Source: Fibrobacter sp. UWB10 (lineage in GTDB: Bacteria; Fibrobacterota; Fibrobacteria; Fibrobacterales; Fibrobacteraceae). Taken from it: a stretch of 64,000 bases of DNA. This document shows, one piece after another, positions 36,663 to 46,261 of this stretch (within the stretch, counting starts at the first letter, position 1; every line of letters starts with the position of its first letter). The DNA lies in NCBI RefSeq assembly GCF_900182935.1, contig NZ_FXUE01000001.1:930001-994000 (forward strand), written 5' to 3'. The position numbers and the translations under genes were made by a program. The notes under the pieces were generated by a model. It was not told where the DNA came from. It saw only the letters and a list, made by a program, of their open reading frames with translations, and made no database searches.

Positions 36663-37634
36663 ATGAAACCGGATTTTTCTCTACCATTTAATACATATGA
36701 TTTTTTTGGTTATTTACTGCCAGGGACATTATTCTCATTAGGATTAGTGGGTATATTTAATGAGGAAGTTTTAAATATCCTAAAAAACAATCATATTCAA
36801 AATTTGCAGCCATATTTTGCCATTATTTTAGCACTAATTGTTTGCGCCGGATTATATTTCGTTGGCCAAATTATTGGTTGTATAGGACATATAATCTATG
36901 ATAGATTAATTGTTCGAAATATATTAGGATACCCATTTTATACTATTCTAAATTGGAAACACAAAATGAATGAGATATTCCCATGGTTTTCTCATATAGT
37001 CATATTAACAAGTCTGTTCCTTATTTTATTTCCTTTTTTTATTTACACATCTATCATTCCAATTTGTTTTTGGATAATTTTTTCCCTTGTACTGTTTTTA
37101 AATAGGGAAAAATTAAAAAATTACAATCAAGACAACAAGAAAGAATTTGCTAAAGCATGCTTAAATAAACTTTCCAAAACATTCTGTAAGCTTACCGCAA
37201 CCGATTGCAAAGTCAACGACAGTTTAAAAAAATTGTTTGAAAAAAAATTAGATGATCGTCTTCAACTAAAAGAAGATGATTTTCAAGAATATAATTCTGA
37301 TATTTATTGGATTACATATATTGATTTAATGAAAATGAAAAATACATGTCATGAAAGAAAAATCAGCAATTGGTTGGATATGTATGGTTGTTTGAGAAAT
37401 TACAGTTGCGTATTCCTTCTTTTAGCCGTCATAGAGTCTTTGCATTTGTGGAAAAATGTTTTCGATTATGGTTCGGGTAGTTTAGACGGCCGCAATTTAT
37501 TCGTCTTGGTGTTTACGTTATTTTTTAGTCTTATTCTTTTTATGCGGTACTGGATCATGTATTATTCATACTATTCCAAATACATTATTCGAGCGTATGC
37601 GTTAGAAGATTTTAATTCGAATGAAAACAATTAA
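36663..37634 (+). CDS. multi-pass membrane protein of the RADAR locus, family not recognised
   Basis: 323 residues with about five or six hydrophobic segments: near 16-33, 48-76, two between 106 and 146, 240-256 and 272-298. A charged cytosolic-type loop (about 148-235) separates the halves. The N-terminus FNTYDFFGYLLPGTLFS resembles leaders I associate with defence-island membrane proteins, but I cannot name the family. Known RADAR accessories are a Csx27-like protein or a SLATT protein; this one is longer and I see no convincing match to either. AGGAG overlapping the rdrB stop serves as ribosome site. It sits between the deaminase and ATPase genes. Likely role: membrane anchoring or abortive effector (inference). 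Confidence 0.75.
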   Translation: MKPDFSLPFNTYDFFGYLLPGTLFSLGLVGIFNEEVLNILKNNHIQNLQPYFAIILALIVCAGLYFVGQIIGCIGHIIYDRLIVRNILGYPFYTILNWKHKMNEIFPWFSHIVILTSLFLILFPFFIYTSIIPICFWIIFSLVLFLNREKLKNYNQDNKKEFAKACLNKLSKTFCKLTATDCKVNDSLKKLFEKKLDDRLQLKEDDFQEYNSDIYWITYIDLMKMKNTCHERKISNWLDMYGCLRNYSCVFLLLAVIESLHLWKNVFDYGSGSLDGRNLFVLVFTLFFSLILFMRYWIMYYSYYSKYIIRAYALEDFNSNENN

Positions 37635-37654
37635 ACAAAATAAAGGATTAAAGT

Positions 37655-40315
37655 ATGTCTGAAAAAAAATTTAAGTTCTACATTGGCGACGAATCTCGCG
37701 TTGTAATCGAAGATATTGATAAAAGAAAGGAATCAATATTTAGCGAAGTATATGCCAAAACCTTTAAAGTTATGAACGACACCCTTGGCCTCATCTTATC
37801 CGACAAGAACCTGATAAAGAAAAAGAATCAAGAAGATAATACATGTCCTAGCAACATATATGCTTTTGTCGGGGATCGCGGAACAGGTAAAACCTCATGC
37901 ATGCGCTCTGTCGCAGAAATGCTCAAAAGCAACAATTCTTTTGGCAAGCTACTCCCTAATTTTAGTGAAAAAGAATTTGAAGTTTTAGATTCAACCGACC
38001 CTTCTTTTTTCACTAACGATAGAAATATTTTAGACATTTTCATAGGAAGACTTTTTTCCAAATTTAAATACTATGTTGAAAAAAATGGTTCCGAAAAAGA
38101 ATATGAAAAAAATGAAGTTTTCAAAGCATTTGAATGCGTAAAAGAATCCTTAACACGAATGAGTAAAAGGAACTTATGTGATGATGATACTGTTGATCAA
38201 TTAATGGGATTGAGCGCTTCTGTTGAGTTACAAAACAATATACATAAATTAATCAATCTGTATTTAAGCTACATCAATAAAGATTTTCTGGTCATTCCTG
38301 TAGATGATATTGATTTGCATACCATTTACGCTTTTGATATGGCGGAACAAATTCGAAAATATTTGACACAAGAAAATACTGTTATCTTAATGGCGCTAAA
38401 AATCGAGCAATTGGAATATGCTATAGAAAGACATTATTTGAGGCATTATAAGGATATGATTGAAAAAGGATTTATTGATGGAACGAAGATATCCGACATG
38501 GCTTCAAAATATATGATAAAACTTATCCCACAAGCTCATCGATTTCCCTTAAAATCAGTCGAAGAACTTGTAAATGAGCCTGTGGAAATAATTGAAAACG
38601 GGAATATTATCCCATTTAAAGAATCTATTTTGAAAGATATTATAACAGCACTTATTTTTAAAAAAACTCGTTATCTATTTTATCATTTGCAACGAGGAAA
38701 TAGCCCTATTATTCCTCACACGTTACGAGAAGTCCGTCACTTACTAGATTTTTTATATAGAATGCCTGATTATAATGAAAATGAGGACGGCAACTATAAC
38801 AAACGGCAATTTGAGGATTATTTCTTTAACATATGGATTCCTCATAATTGCGGGGCTTACAATAGTAGCATTCTAGTAGAATTTTTTAAATGTCAAGAAA
38901 TTGCTTCTTTCAATAGAAATGTTATTCAAAATCTAAAAAAAATATTTTTTGGTGATAATGATAACAATAGGGTCTCTCTTTATAGGACCATGATTGACGA
39001 TGATGACGATGATGGAAATAACTTACACAAAATTATAAATGGATTAAACAATGCATACAATATTTCTATTGGAGATGTTTTCGCAATCATTCGCTATTGT
39101 GAGAATGTCTTTACGGATAAGTCTGCGTTTTTCTTTGCTTTGAAATTTATATATTCATTGAAATTATATAACAGTTACAATAGACTTGTTGATGAAGTTA
39201 GTGAAGGATGTTCCGAAAAGGAAGGCCTAAGAAAAAATTTAGCTAGAGATAGATTACCCGATTATAAAATACTTGTTGGAGGATCGTTCTTTAATTTTGA
39301 TAAATTAAATGCGAATAATAGTACGAATCGTTTCGACTATAGGGCTATTAGTATTTTCGAAATTAGAAGTAAACTTGATTTATGCGTGGGAAAAATGCAT
39401 GAAATAAAAAATGAAGATTTATTCCACGTGATTGAATTTTATGCTCTTTCGTTAAGCCGTAAATATTATTGGGAAAATGAAGCCTCTTTTAGAAAGTCAG
39501 AAGATTTTATATATGATAGTAAATACGCCATTGACGATTACGCCATCTTTGATACATTCAGCATATTTGCAAATATAACTGATGTGAAAAGGTGTTATGA
39601 AAAAATTAGTCCAATCTTGTGGGAAGCTGCTAAAAAAGAGACAAATAATTCCCTATATAATAAAATAAAAAAATATTGTGAGAATGATAGAACATCTCAA
39701 AATCCATTCCTTTCTTGTTGCTGTATTAGAAATGTTGACATTCTCGATAGTTTAGATGTATCTTTAAGAAAAATAGAACCGTCCTATCAAGATGAATTTA
39801 TTGATAAAACATTTCTTGATTATCAAGTGCATGATGAACTTTGTTACAATTTAATAACTGATGCTTATGCCATAATAGCATCTTTTTCTAAAAAAACATA
39901 TGATTTGAATAATAATGGAGAGTATTTTGAAATAAAGTTTTTGTTTGGGCCGGCAATATACGAGTGTCTTGTGCAAAAAAATGATAAAGATGAAATTGTC
40001 GGAGGAAATGAGAATTTTAAGAAAGAGTTTTTAAAAATTTATTCTGGAACAACTTTGGTAAAACAAAAAATAATAAATAAGATAAGCGAAATTTTAAAAG
40101 GAAAAATAGAATCAAATCCTGAAGTTCTTGATTCTAGAGGTGCGATGAGCTCGCTAATACAAGATATTCCTCTTCGCAGAAGTATGCCTGCATTGAAGAA
40201 ATATATTCGAGAAGACGTGCCTTATTTAACAAGACTTCGTTCCATTGAAGCAAAACGAGACCGATTTGTCAATGATGTTGTCGGATTCCTTCAATCCCTC
40301 CCCGTAATAGACTAA
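37655..40315 (+). CDS. rdrA: RADAR-type P-loop ATPase RdrA
   Basis: 886-residue ATPase. Walker A is GDRGTGKT (73-80) and Walker B LVIPVDDID (212-220), followed by a sensor-like LMALKIEQLEYAIERHYL. The KAP/STAND-like N-terminal ATPase region is followed by about 500 residues of helical sequence with no recognised catalytic motif. Size, the adjacent giant adenosine deaminase and the membrane partner match RdrA of RADAR, where RdrA forms rings that feed or activate RdrB. Last gene of the operon; a stem-loop follows at 40322. AT-rich like its partners. Confidence 0.87.
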   Translation: MSEKKFKFYIGDESRVVIEDIDKRKESIFSEVYAKTFKVMNDTLGLILSDKNLIKKKNQEDNTCPSNIYAFVGDRGTGKTSCMRSVAEMLKSNNSFGKLLPNFSEKEFEVLDSTDPSFFTNDRNILDIFIGRLFSKFKYYVEKNGSEKEYEKNEVFKAFECVKESLTRMSKRNLCDDDTVDQLMGLSASVELQNNIHKLINLYLSYINKDFLVIPVDDIDLHTIYAFDMAEQIRKYLTQENTVILMALKIEQLEYAIERHYLRHYKDMIEKGFIDGTKISDMASKYMIKLIPQAHRFPLKSVEELVNEPVEIIENGNIIPFKESILKDIITALIFKKTRYLFYHLQRGNSPIIPHTLREVRHLLDFLYRMPDYNENEDGNYNKRQFEDYFFNIWIPHNCGAYNSSILVEFFKCQEIASFNRNVIQNLKKIFFGDNDNNRVSLYRTMIDDDDDDGNNLHKIINGLNNAYNISIGDVFAIIRYCENVFTDKSAFFFALKFIYSLKLYNSYNRLVDEVSEGCSEKEGLRKNLARDRLPDYKILVGGSFFNFDKLNANNSTNRFDYRAISIFEIRSKLDLCVGKMHEIKNEDLFHVIEFYALSLSRKYYWENEASFRKSEDFIYDSKYAIDDYAIFDTFSIFANITDVKRCYEKISPILWEAAKKETNNSLYNKIKKYCENDRTSQNPFLSCCCIRNVDILDSLDVSLRKIEPSYQDEFIDKTFLDYQVHDELCYNLITDAYAIIASFSKKTYDLNNNGEYFEIKFLFGPAIYECLVQKNDKDEIVGGNENFKKEFLKIYSGTTLVKQKIINKISEILKGKIESNPEVLDSRGAMSSLIQDIPLRRSMPALKKYIREDVPYLTRLRSIEAKRDRFVNDVVGFLQSLPVID

Positions 40316-40321
40316 AAACAA

Positions 40322-40353
40322 AACTCCTATAGAATTTTAATTCGATAGGAGTT
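40322..40353. terminator. hairpin after rdrA
   Basis: AACTCCTAT (40322-40330) pairs with ATAGGAGTT (40345-40353), extended by GAATT/AATTC inside with one mismatch. It starts 7 bases after the rdrA stop. There is no long T-run, so termination efficiency is uncertain. Confidence 0.6.
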
Positions 40354-40389
40354 CAAATATTGTATTCCCAATGTTAGTGCATTGGAATT

Positions 40390-41238
40390 TTAATTTTTTA
40401 AGGCAACGGAATCCGCAATTACTGTGGAACCCGCAGCCGTCTTGGCTTCTTCAACAGCCTTCTTTTCGTCTTGAAGCTTTTTCATGGCAAGCAGTTCACG
40501 ATAGACAACTGCCGGATGGATTTTGCCATCGGCCATGCCATCGACGAGTGCTTTGATTTTCTGGTAATCTTCGTTCTTCTCTAGATCTTCGCCGAAGAGT
40601 TTGTAACCGAGCAACTTGGTAATCTTTGTGTAGAAGCTCTTGCGGAACTTCTTGAAGCGCGGCTGCATCACATCATTCAAGATTGTTTCGAGTGCGGTTT
40701 CCGTCTGCATGGAATCCAGTTCGAAACTGCGGTAAATCGTGCGAATGTGATCGGGAATGGTCGTATCCGGGCTATCGAAATACTTGCGCATCACGTTAGC
40801 AGCTTCAGTCCTGTTCGGGTAAGGTCCGCGAGCAAGGCGAAGCGCATAGTAAAGCGACAGGCGCCAATTCTCGGGGTAAACACGGCTTGCGCGACGCAGC
40901 ACCGAGAAGTCAGACGTGTCGGGAGCATCAACCGGAGTCACACCACCGACAAAGTAATACGGCGTGTAGAACAGGGAATCGAGACTGGTAGAAAGTTCAG
41001 CCACGTGACCGAGGTAAGCATATTCCCTACCCGTCAAGTAGCTTTCGCCAAGTTCAGTCAGACCCTTAATCCAGAAAAGCCCTGCCACCGATGCGTCATG
41101 CCCTGCAGCCACATAATGCACCGTCGATGCCTTCGGCAAGAACGACTCGTCGAAGTTCGTACCGGGAAGCGGCTTTGCGAAATGGAAAGCCGCTGCGACA
41201 ATCGCGATAGCAACGATGATGGCTGCAAGAAAACGCAT
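40390..41238 (-). CDS. membrane-anchored or secreted helical protein, unknown function
   Basis: 282 residues. A hydrophobic N-terminal segment (RFLAAIIVAIAIVAAAFHF) acts as signal or anchor. The rest is helical with TPR-like spacing (ENWRLSLYYALRLARGPYP) and a charged C-terminal helix (LLAMKKLQDEKKAVEEAKT). The ATG at 41238 follows the pyrF stop by 2 bases and is preferred over an in-frame ATG at 41286 inside pyrF. Last gene of the ispA-dxs-trmH-pyrF operon. Confidence 0.7.
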   Translation of the reverse strand: MRFLAAIIVAIAIVAAAFHFAKPLPGTNFDESFLPKASTVHYVAAGHDASVAGLFWIKGLTELGESYLTGREYAYLGHVAELSTSLDSLFYTPYYFVGGVTPVDAPDTSDFSVLRRASRVYPENWRLSLYYALRLARGPYPNRTEAANVMRKYFDSPDTTIPDHIRTIYRSFELDSMQTETALETILNDVMQPRFKKFRKSFYTKITKLLGYKLFGEDLEKNEDYQKIKALVDGMADGKIHPAVVYRELLAMKKLQDEKKAVEEAKTAAGSTVIADSVALKN

Positions 41239-41240
41239 AC

Positions 41241-42134
41241 TTAAATCTGGCAGGCCTCTGCGAGTTTTTCGAGAGCGTCTACACAATCGCTTGCGAAGTT
41301 TTCAGGATGACCGCTGCGCTGGTAAGCAAAGTTCAAACCACTGGAGCTGTTGAGCACGTGGAACTTGCGCTTGCCACCGCCGTTGGCGATAGCCGTAAGC
41401 ACGGTCTTTGCGTCACCGCCCTGACCGCCCGGAACACCAGGAATAGACACGCCCGGAATCAGGAACGGAATTTCGTGCTTGTGAGCAACCGTGTAAGCGG
41501 TAATCTTTTCGAGTTCTTCAGGATGCGTTGCACCGACAACGGCACCGAGGTAGCCGAGGTTAGCATCCCATTCCATAATCTTGTCTGCTACGGAATAGAA
41601 GGCTTCGGCAACATCGCGCGGGTCATCGCCACGGACAACCGGCAAATCCTGGAAGTCATGGGCACCCTTGTTGCTCGTGCGGAGCAAAACGTAAGCACCG
41701 TTTTCAGAATTTTCGCGAATGAACGGGCCCACGGAATCGGCACCCATCCAAGGAGAAACCGTCACGGCATCAGCCTTGTACACATCGTAAGCGGCGGTTG
41801 CGTAAGCAGCGCTCGACTTACCGATGTCACCACGCTTGGCATCCAGAATCACGGGAATACCAGCACTACGGTAGTCGGCAATCAGCTGCTGCAGCACGAG
41901 CATGGCCTGCACGCTCACGCATTCGTAGTAAGCGCTATTCGGCTTCACCACGGCGGGCGTCACGTTACGCTTGAGGCAGCTTTCCAAAATTTCAGAATAA
42001 AAACGCTTGATCTTGTCTTCGGCGCTACCTTCGGGGCAGCACGGGTCGATCAACTTCATGACCGGATCCATGCCGAGGCAAATCGGGTTACCGCACTTAG
42101 CGATACGTTCTTCTAAGCGAGCCTGAAAGTTCAT
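41241..42134 (-). CDS. pyrF: orotidine 5'-phosphate decarboxylase (type 2)
   Basis: 297 residues; converts OMP to UMP, the last step of de novo pyrimidine synthesis. Length and the motif LDAKRGDIGKSS, with Lys/Asp catalytic residues, fit the longer subfamily-2 enzymes. NPICLGMDPVMKLID at the N-terminus and LIPGVSIPGVPGGQGGD near the C-terminus are typical. The ATG overlaps the TrmH-family stop (TAATG). Confidence 0.94.
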   Translation of the reverse strand: MNFQARLEERIAKCGNPICLGMDPVMKLIDPCCPEGSAEDKIKRFYSEILESCLKRNVTPAVVKPNSAYYECVSVQAMLVLQQLIADYRSAGIPVILDAKRGDIGKSSAAYATAAYDVYKADAVTVSPWMGADSVGPFIRENSENGAYVLLRTSNKGAHDFQDLPVVRGDDPRDVAEAFYSVADKIMEWDANLGYLGAVVGATHPEELEKITAYTVAHKHEIPFLIPGVSIPGVPGGQGGDAKTVLTAIANGGGKRKFHVLNSSSGLNFAYQRSGHPENFASDCVDALEKLAEACQI

Positions 42135-43372
42135 TACTTAAGGTCCTCTTGAATCTGGGCTGCTTCGTAGCTAAGGATACCGTGAGCAACAGCGACGTTC
42201 AAGGATTCGAGCTCGCTGCTCATCGGAATCTTCACCGTTTCGTCGGCAAGTTCAATGAAGTACGGGTTGGTGCCTGCACCTTCGTTACCCACGAGGAACG
42301 CCATCTTGCGAAGCTTGTTCTGCGGAATCTGGCGCAGGGACTGCTTGGCGTGCAAGTCAGTTGCAATGATGGTGTAACCCTTGCTGCGCAAGAAGTTAAT
42401 CTGGTCAACGAGATCGACATCGAATTCGAAAGGCACGCGGAGGAAGGTGCCCGAGGAACCGCGCACAACCTTCGGGTTGAACGGGCTCACGGTGCCGCGG
42501 CCAAGAATCATGCCGTCGGAACCAAAGCCGAGGCTCGTGCGGAAAATCGTTCCGAGGTTACCTGGATCCTGCACGGCGTCCACGAGCGTAATCACGCTGC
42601 GGCTCGATTCATAAACCGGCTTCTTGCTTGCAATGCGGGCAACGGCAATCACACCCTGCGTGGTCATGGTCGAAGACAGACGCTTCATCTGTTCGTCGGT
42701 AAGCACATTCAGTCTGATTTCGGCTTCGTTAATTTGTTCAACCAAGGCTTCGTCGTTAAAGGATTCCGTCACATAGACGCCCATCACGAGTTCGCGATGG
42801 TTGCTCACGAGTTCCTGCACCACATGCACGCCTTCGCCAAGGAACTTACCTTCGCGTTCGCGGCCCTTTTCGGTCGTAAGAGCCAAAAGCTTCTTGTACC
42901 AAGGCGGATTGAAGTTGGAATCTTCAGAAGCTTCTGCCTGAGCCACGCGGGCTTCGAGTGCGGCTTCGTCCAATACTTCTTCGACTTCTTCCTTCTGTTC
43001 TTCAGGGCGCTGGCGGTAAATCGGAGCGCCGGCAGATGCAAATTCGCGGCGCGGGCGACGGTCGCCACCAAAGCGACCCCTATCCCCCGAGCGTTCACCA
43101 AACGGACGGCGACCTTCGCGGCGACCAAAGGAGCCACGGTCATCACCGTCGCGACGCGGACGGCGTTCACGGTCAAAGCGGCCTTCGCGGTCACCAAACT
43201 TCTTGTCGCCAAACTTGCGGTCTCCACGGTCGCCCCTGCGATCGTCGAAAGAACGGCCACCGCGTTCATCGCGGTCATCGTCACGGCGCGGACGACGTTC
43301 AGGCTTTTCGCTCACTCCGAACTTACGGTCCAGAGTCATCTTTACGGTGCGTTTTTTATTTTCTTCGCTCAT
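42134..43372 (-). CDS. TrmH/SpoU-family RNA 2'-O-methyltransferase with Arg/Gly/Asp-rich N-terminal tail
   Basis: 412 residues. Residues about 1-115 are a low-complexity, disordered tail of R, G, D, F and K (repeated GDRGDRKFGD, RRPRRD). An RNA-binding substrate domain (about 155-240) follows, then the SPOUT catalytic domain with the three motifs LVDAVQDPGNLGTIFRT, AFLVGNEGAGT and PMSSELESLNVAVAHGI, which form the knotted SAM site. It probably methylates rRNA or tRNA ribose; RlmB-like but target unknown. Start overlaps the dxs stop (ATGA). Confidence 0.9.
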   Translation of the reverse strand: MSEENKKRTVKMTLDRKFGVSEKPERRPRRDDDRDERGGRSFDDRRGDRGDRKFGDKKFGDREGRFDRERRPRRDGDDRGSFGRREGRRPFGERSGDRGRFGGDRRPRREFASAGAPIYRQRPEEQKEEVEEVLDEAALEARVAQAEASEDSNFNPPWYKKLLALTTEKGREREGKFLGEGVHVVQELVSNHRELVMGVYVTESFNDEALVEQINEAEIRLNVLTDEQMKRLSSTMTTQGVIAVARIASKKPVYESSRSVITLVDAVQDPGNLGTIFRTSLGFGSDGMILGRGTVSPFNPKVVRGSSGTFLRVPFEFDVDLVDQINFLRSKGYTIIATDLHAKQSLRQIPQNKLRKMAFLVGNEGAGTNPYFIELADETVKIPMSSELESLNVAVAHGILSYEAAQIQEDLK

Positions 43373-45237
43373 ACTTTTTCCATGATTTGTTTGGCGACGG
43401 ATTCTCCGTCAATTTTCAAAAGCTTGAACAAGGCAGGAATTTCGCCCTGTTCCACAAAATGATCCGGCAAGCCAAAGCGCAACAGGCGCTTATCGGTGTA
43501 ACCGAGATCAGCAATGAGTTCAGCCACGGCTGAACCGAAACCGCCCACCAACGTGTTGTCTTCGAGCGTCACGATCGTCTTGTGAGCATCAAAGAGCTTG
43601 CGGTAAGCTTCGGTATCCAGCGGCTTGATAATGCGAGCATCCACGACTGTGGCGTTCTTCCCGTTTTCGCGGAGAACGGCAGCCGTCTTCTTGAGTTCGT
43701 TGGTCATGAAGCCTGCACCCAAAAGCAAGATATCCTTGCCTTCTTCCAAAACCTTCGGGAGCTTCACGTCCACGGTTTCGGGAGCGGGTTTCAGGTGTTC
43801 TTCAAGGGCGGTCCCGCGCGGATATCGGATCGCGACAGGTCCCTTCATGTCGATAGCCGCGCGCACCATGTCGCGCAGTTCGTTTTCGTTGCTCGGCGCC
43901 AAGATGGTAATACCCGGCACCGTGCGCAAGAATGACAAGTCGAACGCGCCATGGTGAGTCGGGCCATCGGCTCCGACCAGGCCCGCTCGGTCAAGCACCA
44001 TCACCACATGCAAGTTCTGCAAGGCGATATCGTGCATAATCTGGTCATAAGCGCGCTGCATAAAGCTTGAATAAATCGCAACCACCGGAACCACGCCATC
44101 GCAGGCAAGGCCCGAGGCAAAGGTAAGCGCATGTTCTTCGGCAATACCCACGTCAATCACGCGGTCAGGAAGTTCACGGGCCACAATGTCCATACCGCAA
44201 CCGGTAGGCATCGCAGCCGTAATGCCGATAATGCGGTCATCTTTCTTAGCGAGTTCAAGCAAAGTATTTCCGAACACATGCGTCAAAGACGGGTTCGGTT
44301 TTCCCGGAGAAAGCGGCAATCCACTTTCAGGGTCGAAAGGTCCAATGCCATGCCACTTGGTCGGGTTCTTGACGGCCGCATCCAGGCCGCGTCCCTTCTC
44401 GGTCAAGATATGCACTAGGCACGGGCCCGGCTGTTCCTTGACGCGCTGCAACAGCATAATGAGTTCGTTAATGTCATGGCCATCGATCGGGCCAAAGTAA
44501 CGAATCCCCAAGTCTTCGAAGAATCGGCCCGGCTTCACCACCGTCTTCGCGGCATTTTCAGCCTGCAAGAACAAATCGCGGAAACGAGAACCCAAAATGC
44601 CCGGAAGACGCTTCATCAAGCGATCCAAGTCCGAACGCATCTTGTTGTAGACCGGGTCCGAAATCACGCGGTTCAGGTACTTGCTGAAGTTACCCACGTT
44701 CGGAGCAATGCTCATCTTGTTATCGTTCAAGATGATGGTCATGTTCTGCTTCGAAAGTCCTGCGTTGTTGATGGCTTCGTAAGCCATACCGCCCGTCATG
44801 GAACCATCACCGATAACAGCCACCACGCTGTTCTTGCGCTTAAAATGGTCACGGGCAACAGCAAAGCCAAGTGCAGCCGAAATAGAGGTCGTCGCGTGTC
44901 CTGCGCCATAGCAGTCGTATTCGCTTTCGTTCCTCTTCAAGAATCCGGAAATGCCACCCTGCTGGCGAAGCGTCTCGAAGCGGTCGAAACGACCCGTCAA
45001 AAGCTTGTGGACATAAGCCTGGTGCCCTACGTCCCACACAATCTTGTCGTCAGGAGCGTTGAACACATAATGGAGAGCGAGCGTCAGTTCCACCACACCC
45101 AGGCTAGAAGCCAGGTGACCGCCATGCTTAGCCACTTGACCGATGATGGTCTCGCGGATCTGCGACGCCAGGTTGTAAAGCTCCTCGACAGAGCAATGCT
45201 TTATGTCCTGGGGGGACTTGATATTCTTAAGGTCCAT
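43369..45237 (-). CDS. dxs: 1-deoxy-D-xylulose-5-phosphate synthase
   Basis: 622-residue TPP enzyme that makes DXP from pyruvate and glyceraldehyde 3-phosphate, the first step of the MEP isoprenoid pathway. KHGGHLASSLGVVEL at the N-terminus, the TPP-binding GDGSMTGGMAYEAINNAG and the transketolase pyrimidine domain (GIAEEHALTFASGLA) are intact. Its ATG overlaps the ispA stop by one base, and its own stop overlaps the TrmH-family start. Confidence 0.97.
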   Translation of the reverse strand: MDLKNIKSPQDIKHCSVEELYNLASQIRETIIGQVAKHGGHLASSLGVVELTLALHYVFNAPDDKIVWDVGHQAYVHKLLTGRFDRFETLRQQGGISGFLKRNESEYDCYGAGHATTSISAALGFAVARDHFKRKNSVVAVIGDGSMTGGMAYEAINNAGLSKQNMTIILNDNKMSIAPNVGNFSKYLNRVISDPVYNKMRSDLDRLMKRLPGILGSRFRDLFLQAENAAKTVVKPGRFFEDLGIRYFGPIDGHDINELIMLLQRVKEQPGPCLVHILTEKGRGLDAAVKNPTKWHGIGPFDPESGLPLSPGKPNPSLTHVFGNTLLELAKKDDRIIGITAAMPTGCGMDIVARELPDRVIDVGIAEEHALTFASGLACDGVVPVVAIYSSFMQRAYDQIMHDIALQNLHVVMVLDRAGLVGADGPTHHGAFDLSFLRTVPGITILAPSNENELRDMVRAAIDMKGPVAIRYPRGTALEEHLKPAPETVDVKLPKVLEEGKDILLLGAGFMTNELKKTAAVLRENGKNATVVDARIIKPLDTEAYRKLFDAHKTIVTLEDNTLVGGFGSAVAELIADLGYTDKRLLRFGLPDHFVEQGEIPALFKLLKIDGESVAKQIMEKV

Positions 45238-46124
45238 TAGTTAACCCTGGTAATGATGAATGCGGCAATGGAGCGCAGAATCTTGGTGTCGCACTTCAGG
45301 CCATCCAAAGCCTTGAGCGATTCCTGATACAATTCATGCGCACGCTCGCGGGACTTATCGAGACCCACGAGAGCCGGGTATGTTGCCTTACCCTTTTCGA
45401 TGTCGGAACCGGCATCCTTGCCCAGTTCTTCGGTCGTAGAAACAATGTCCAGAATGTCGTCTACAATCTGGAACGCAAGGCCAATGGAACGGCCGTAATT
45501 GCGAATAATCTTAATGTCGTCTTCGCTTGCGTTTGCAAGGCGGGCACCCACTTCCAGCGAGGCTTCAATCAAGGCAGCCGTCTTGTGGTAATGGATGTAG
45601 TCGACAATTTCCAGGTCCACCTTCTTGCCTTCGCATTCGATGTCGATCATTTCGCCACCGATCATGCCGTAGGTGCCAAGCAAGTGAGCAAGGACTTCAA
45701 TTGCCTTCGCGTTGCCGGTCTTGCCCATCAATTCAAAAGCGAGAATGCAAAGAGCATCGCCTGCCATCACAGCGGTAGCTTCGCCGAACTGCTTATGGCT
45801 TGTGGGCTTACCGCGCCTAAAGTCATCGTTGTCGATGCAGGGCAGGTCATCATGAATGAGCGAGAAGGTGTGGAGCATTTCGAGGGCGCTCATGGCGTAA
45901 TCTACCGATTCGCCCTTGCCACCGAACATGTCAAATGCAGCACGTACAAGTGCCGGACGGAGTCTCTTGCCGCCCGCAAACATGGAATAACGCATCGCCT
46001 CGTGGAGCCTTTCCGGACGGTCGGCTACGGGCGGCAAAAATTCTTCAAACTTCTTTTCCGCTTCCTTAGAGATGCGGGACAGGTAATCGAGGGCAATAGC
46101 CGCTTCTTTTTCAAGGGTTTCCAT
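45237..46124 (-). CDS. ispA: short-chain polyprenyl (farnesyl/geranylgeranyl) diphosphate synthase
   Basis: 295 residues. First Asp-rich motif in LIHDDLPCIDNDD, second in FQIVDDILDI; KRLRPALV and the length fit FPP/GGPP synthases. It condenses IPP with allylic diphosphates downstream of the MEP pathway, which explains the coupling to dxs. ATG 46124 is chosen because TATCTTT lies 8 bases upstream and it gives a normal N-terminus; an in-frame start at 46205 would add an unrelated extension. First gene of the five-gene operon. Confidence 0.93.
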   Translation of the reverse strand: METLEKEAAIALDYLSRISKEAEKKFEEFLPPVADRPERLHEAMRYSMFAGGKRLRPALVRAAFDMFGGKGESVDYAMSALEMLHTFSLIHDDLPCIDNDDFRRGKPTSHKQFGEATAVMAGDALCILAFELMGKTGNAKAIEVLAHLLGTYGMIGGEMIDIECEGKKVDLEIVDYIHYHKTAALIEASLEVGARLANASEDDIKIIRNYGRSIGLAFQIVDDILDIVSTTEELGKDAGSDIEKGKATYPALVGLDKSRERAHELYQESLKALDGLKCDTKILRSIAAFIITRVN

Positions 46125-46207
46125 ATAATCCCAAAGATACTTAATTTCGTGATTGTATACAAGACTAAACAGACCGAAACAAGGCCGCAAGACGCGAAAA
46201 AGCACAT

Positions 46208-46230
46208 AAAAAACCGCCCTTGCAAGGCGG
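46208..46230 (-). terminator. terminator of the 46262 lipoprotein gene
   Basis: On the minus strand CCGCC and GGCGG arms enclose loop TTGCAAG, followed by T6. It lies 32 bases past the stop. Confidence 0.85.
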
Positions 46231-46261
46231 CTTTTACTTGTAAGAAAATTGTATTTGTTCC

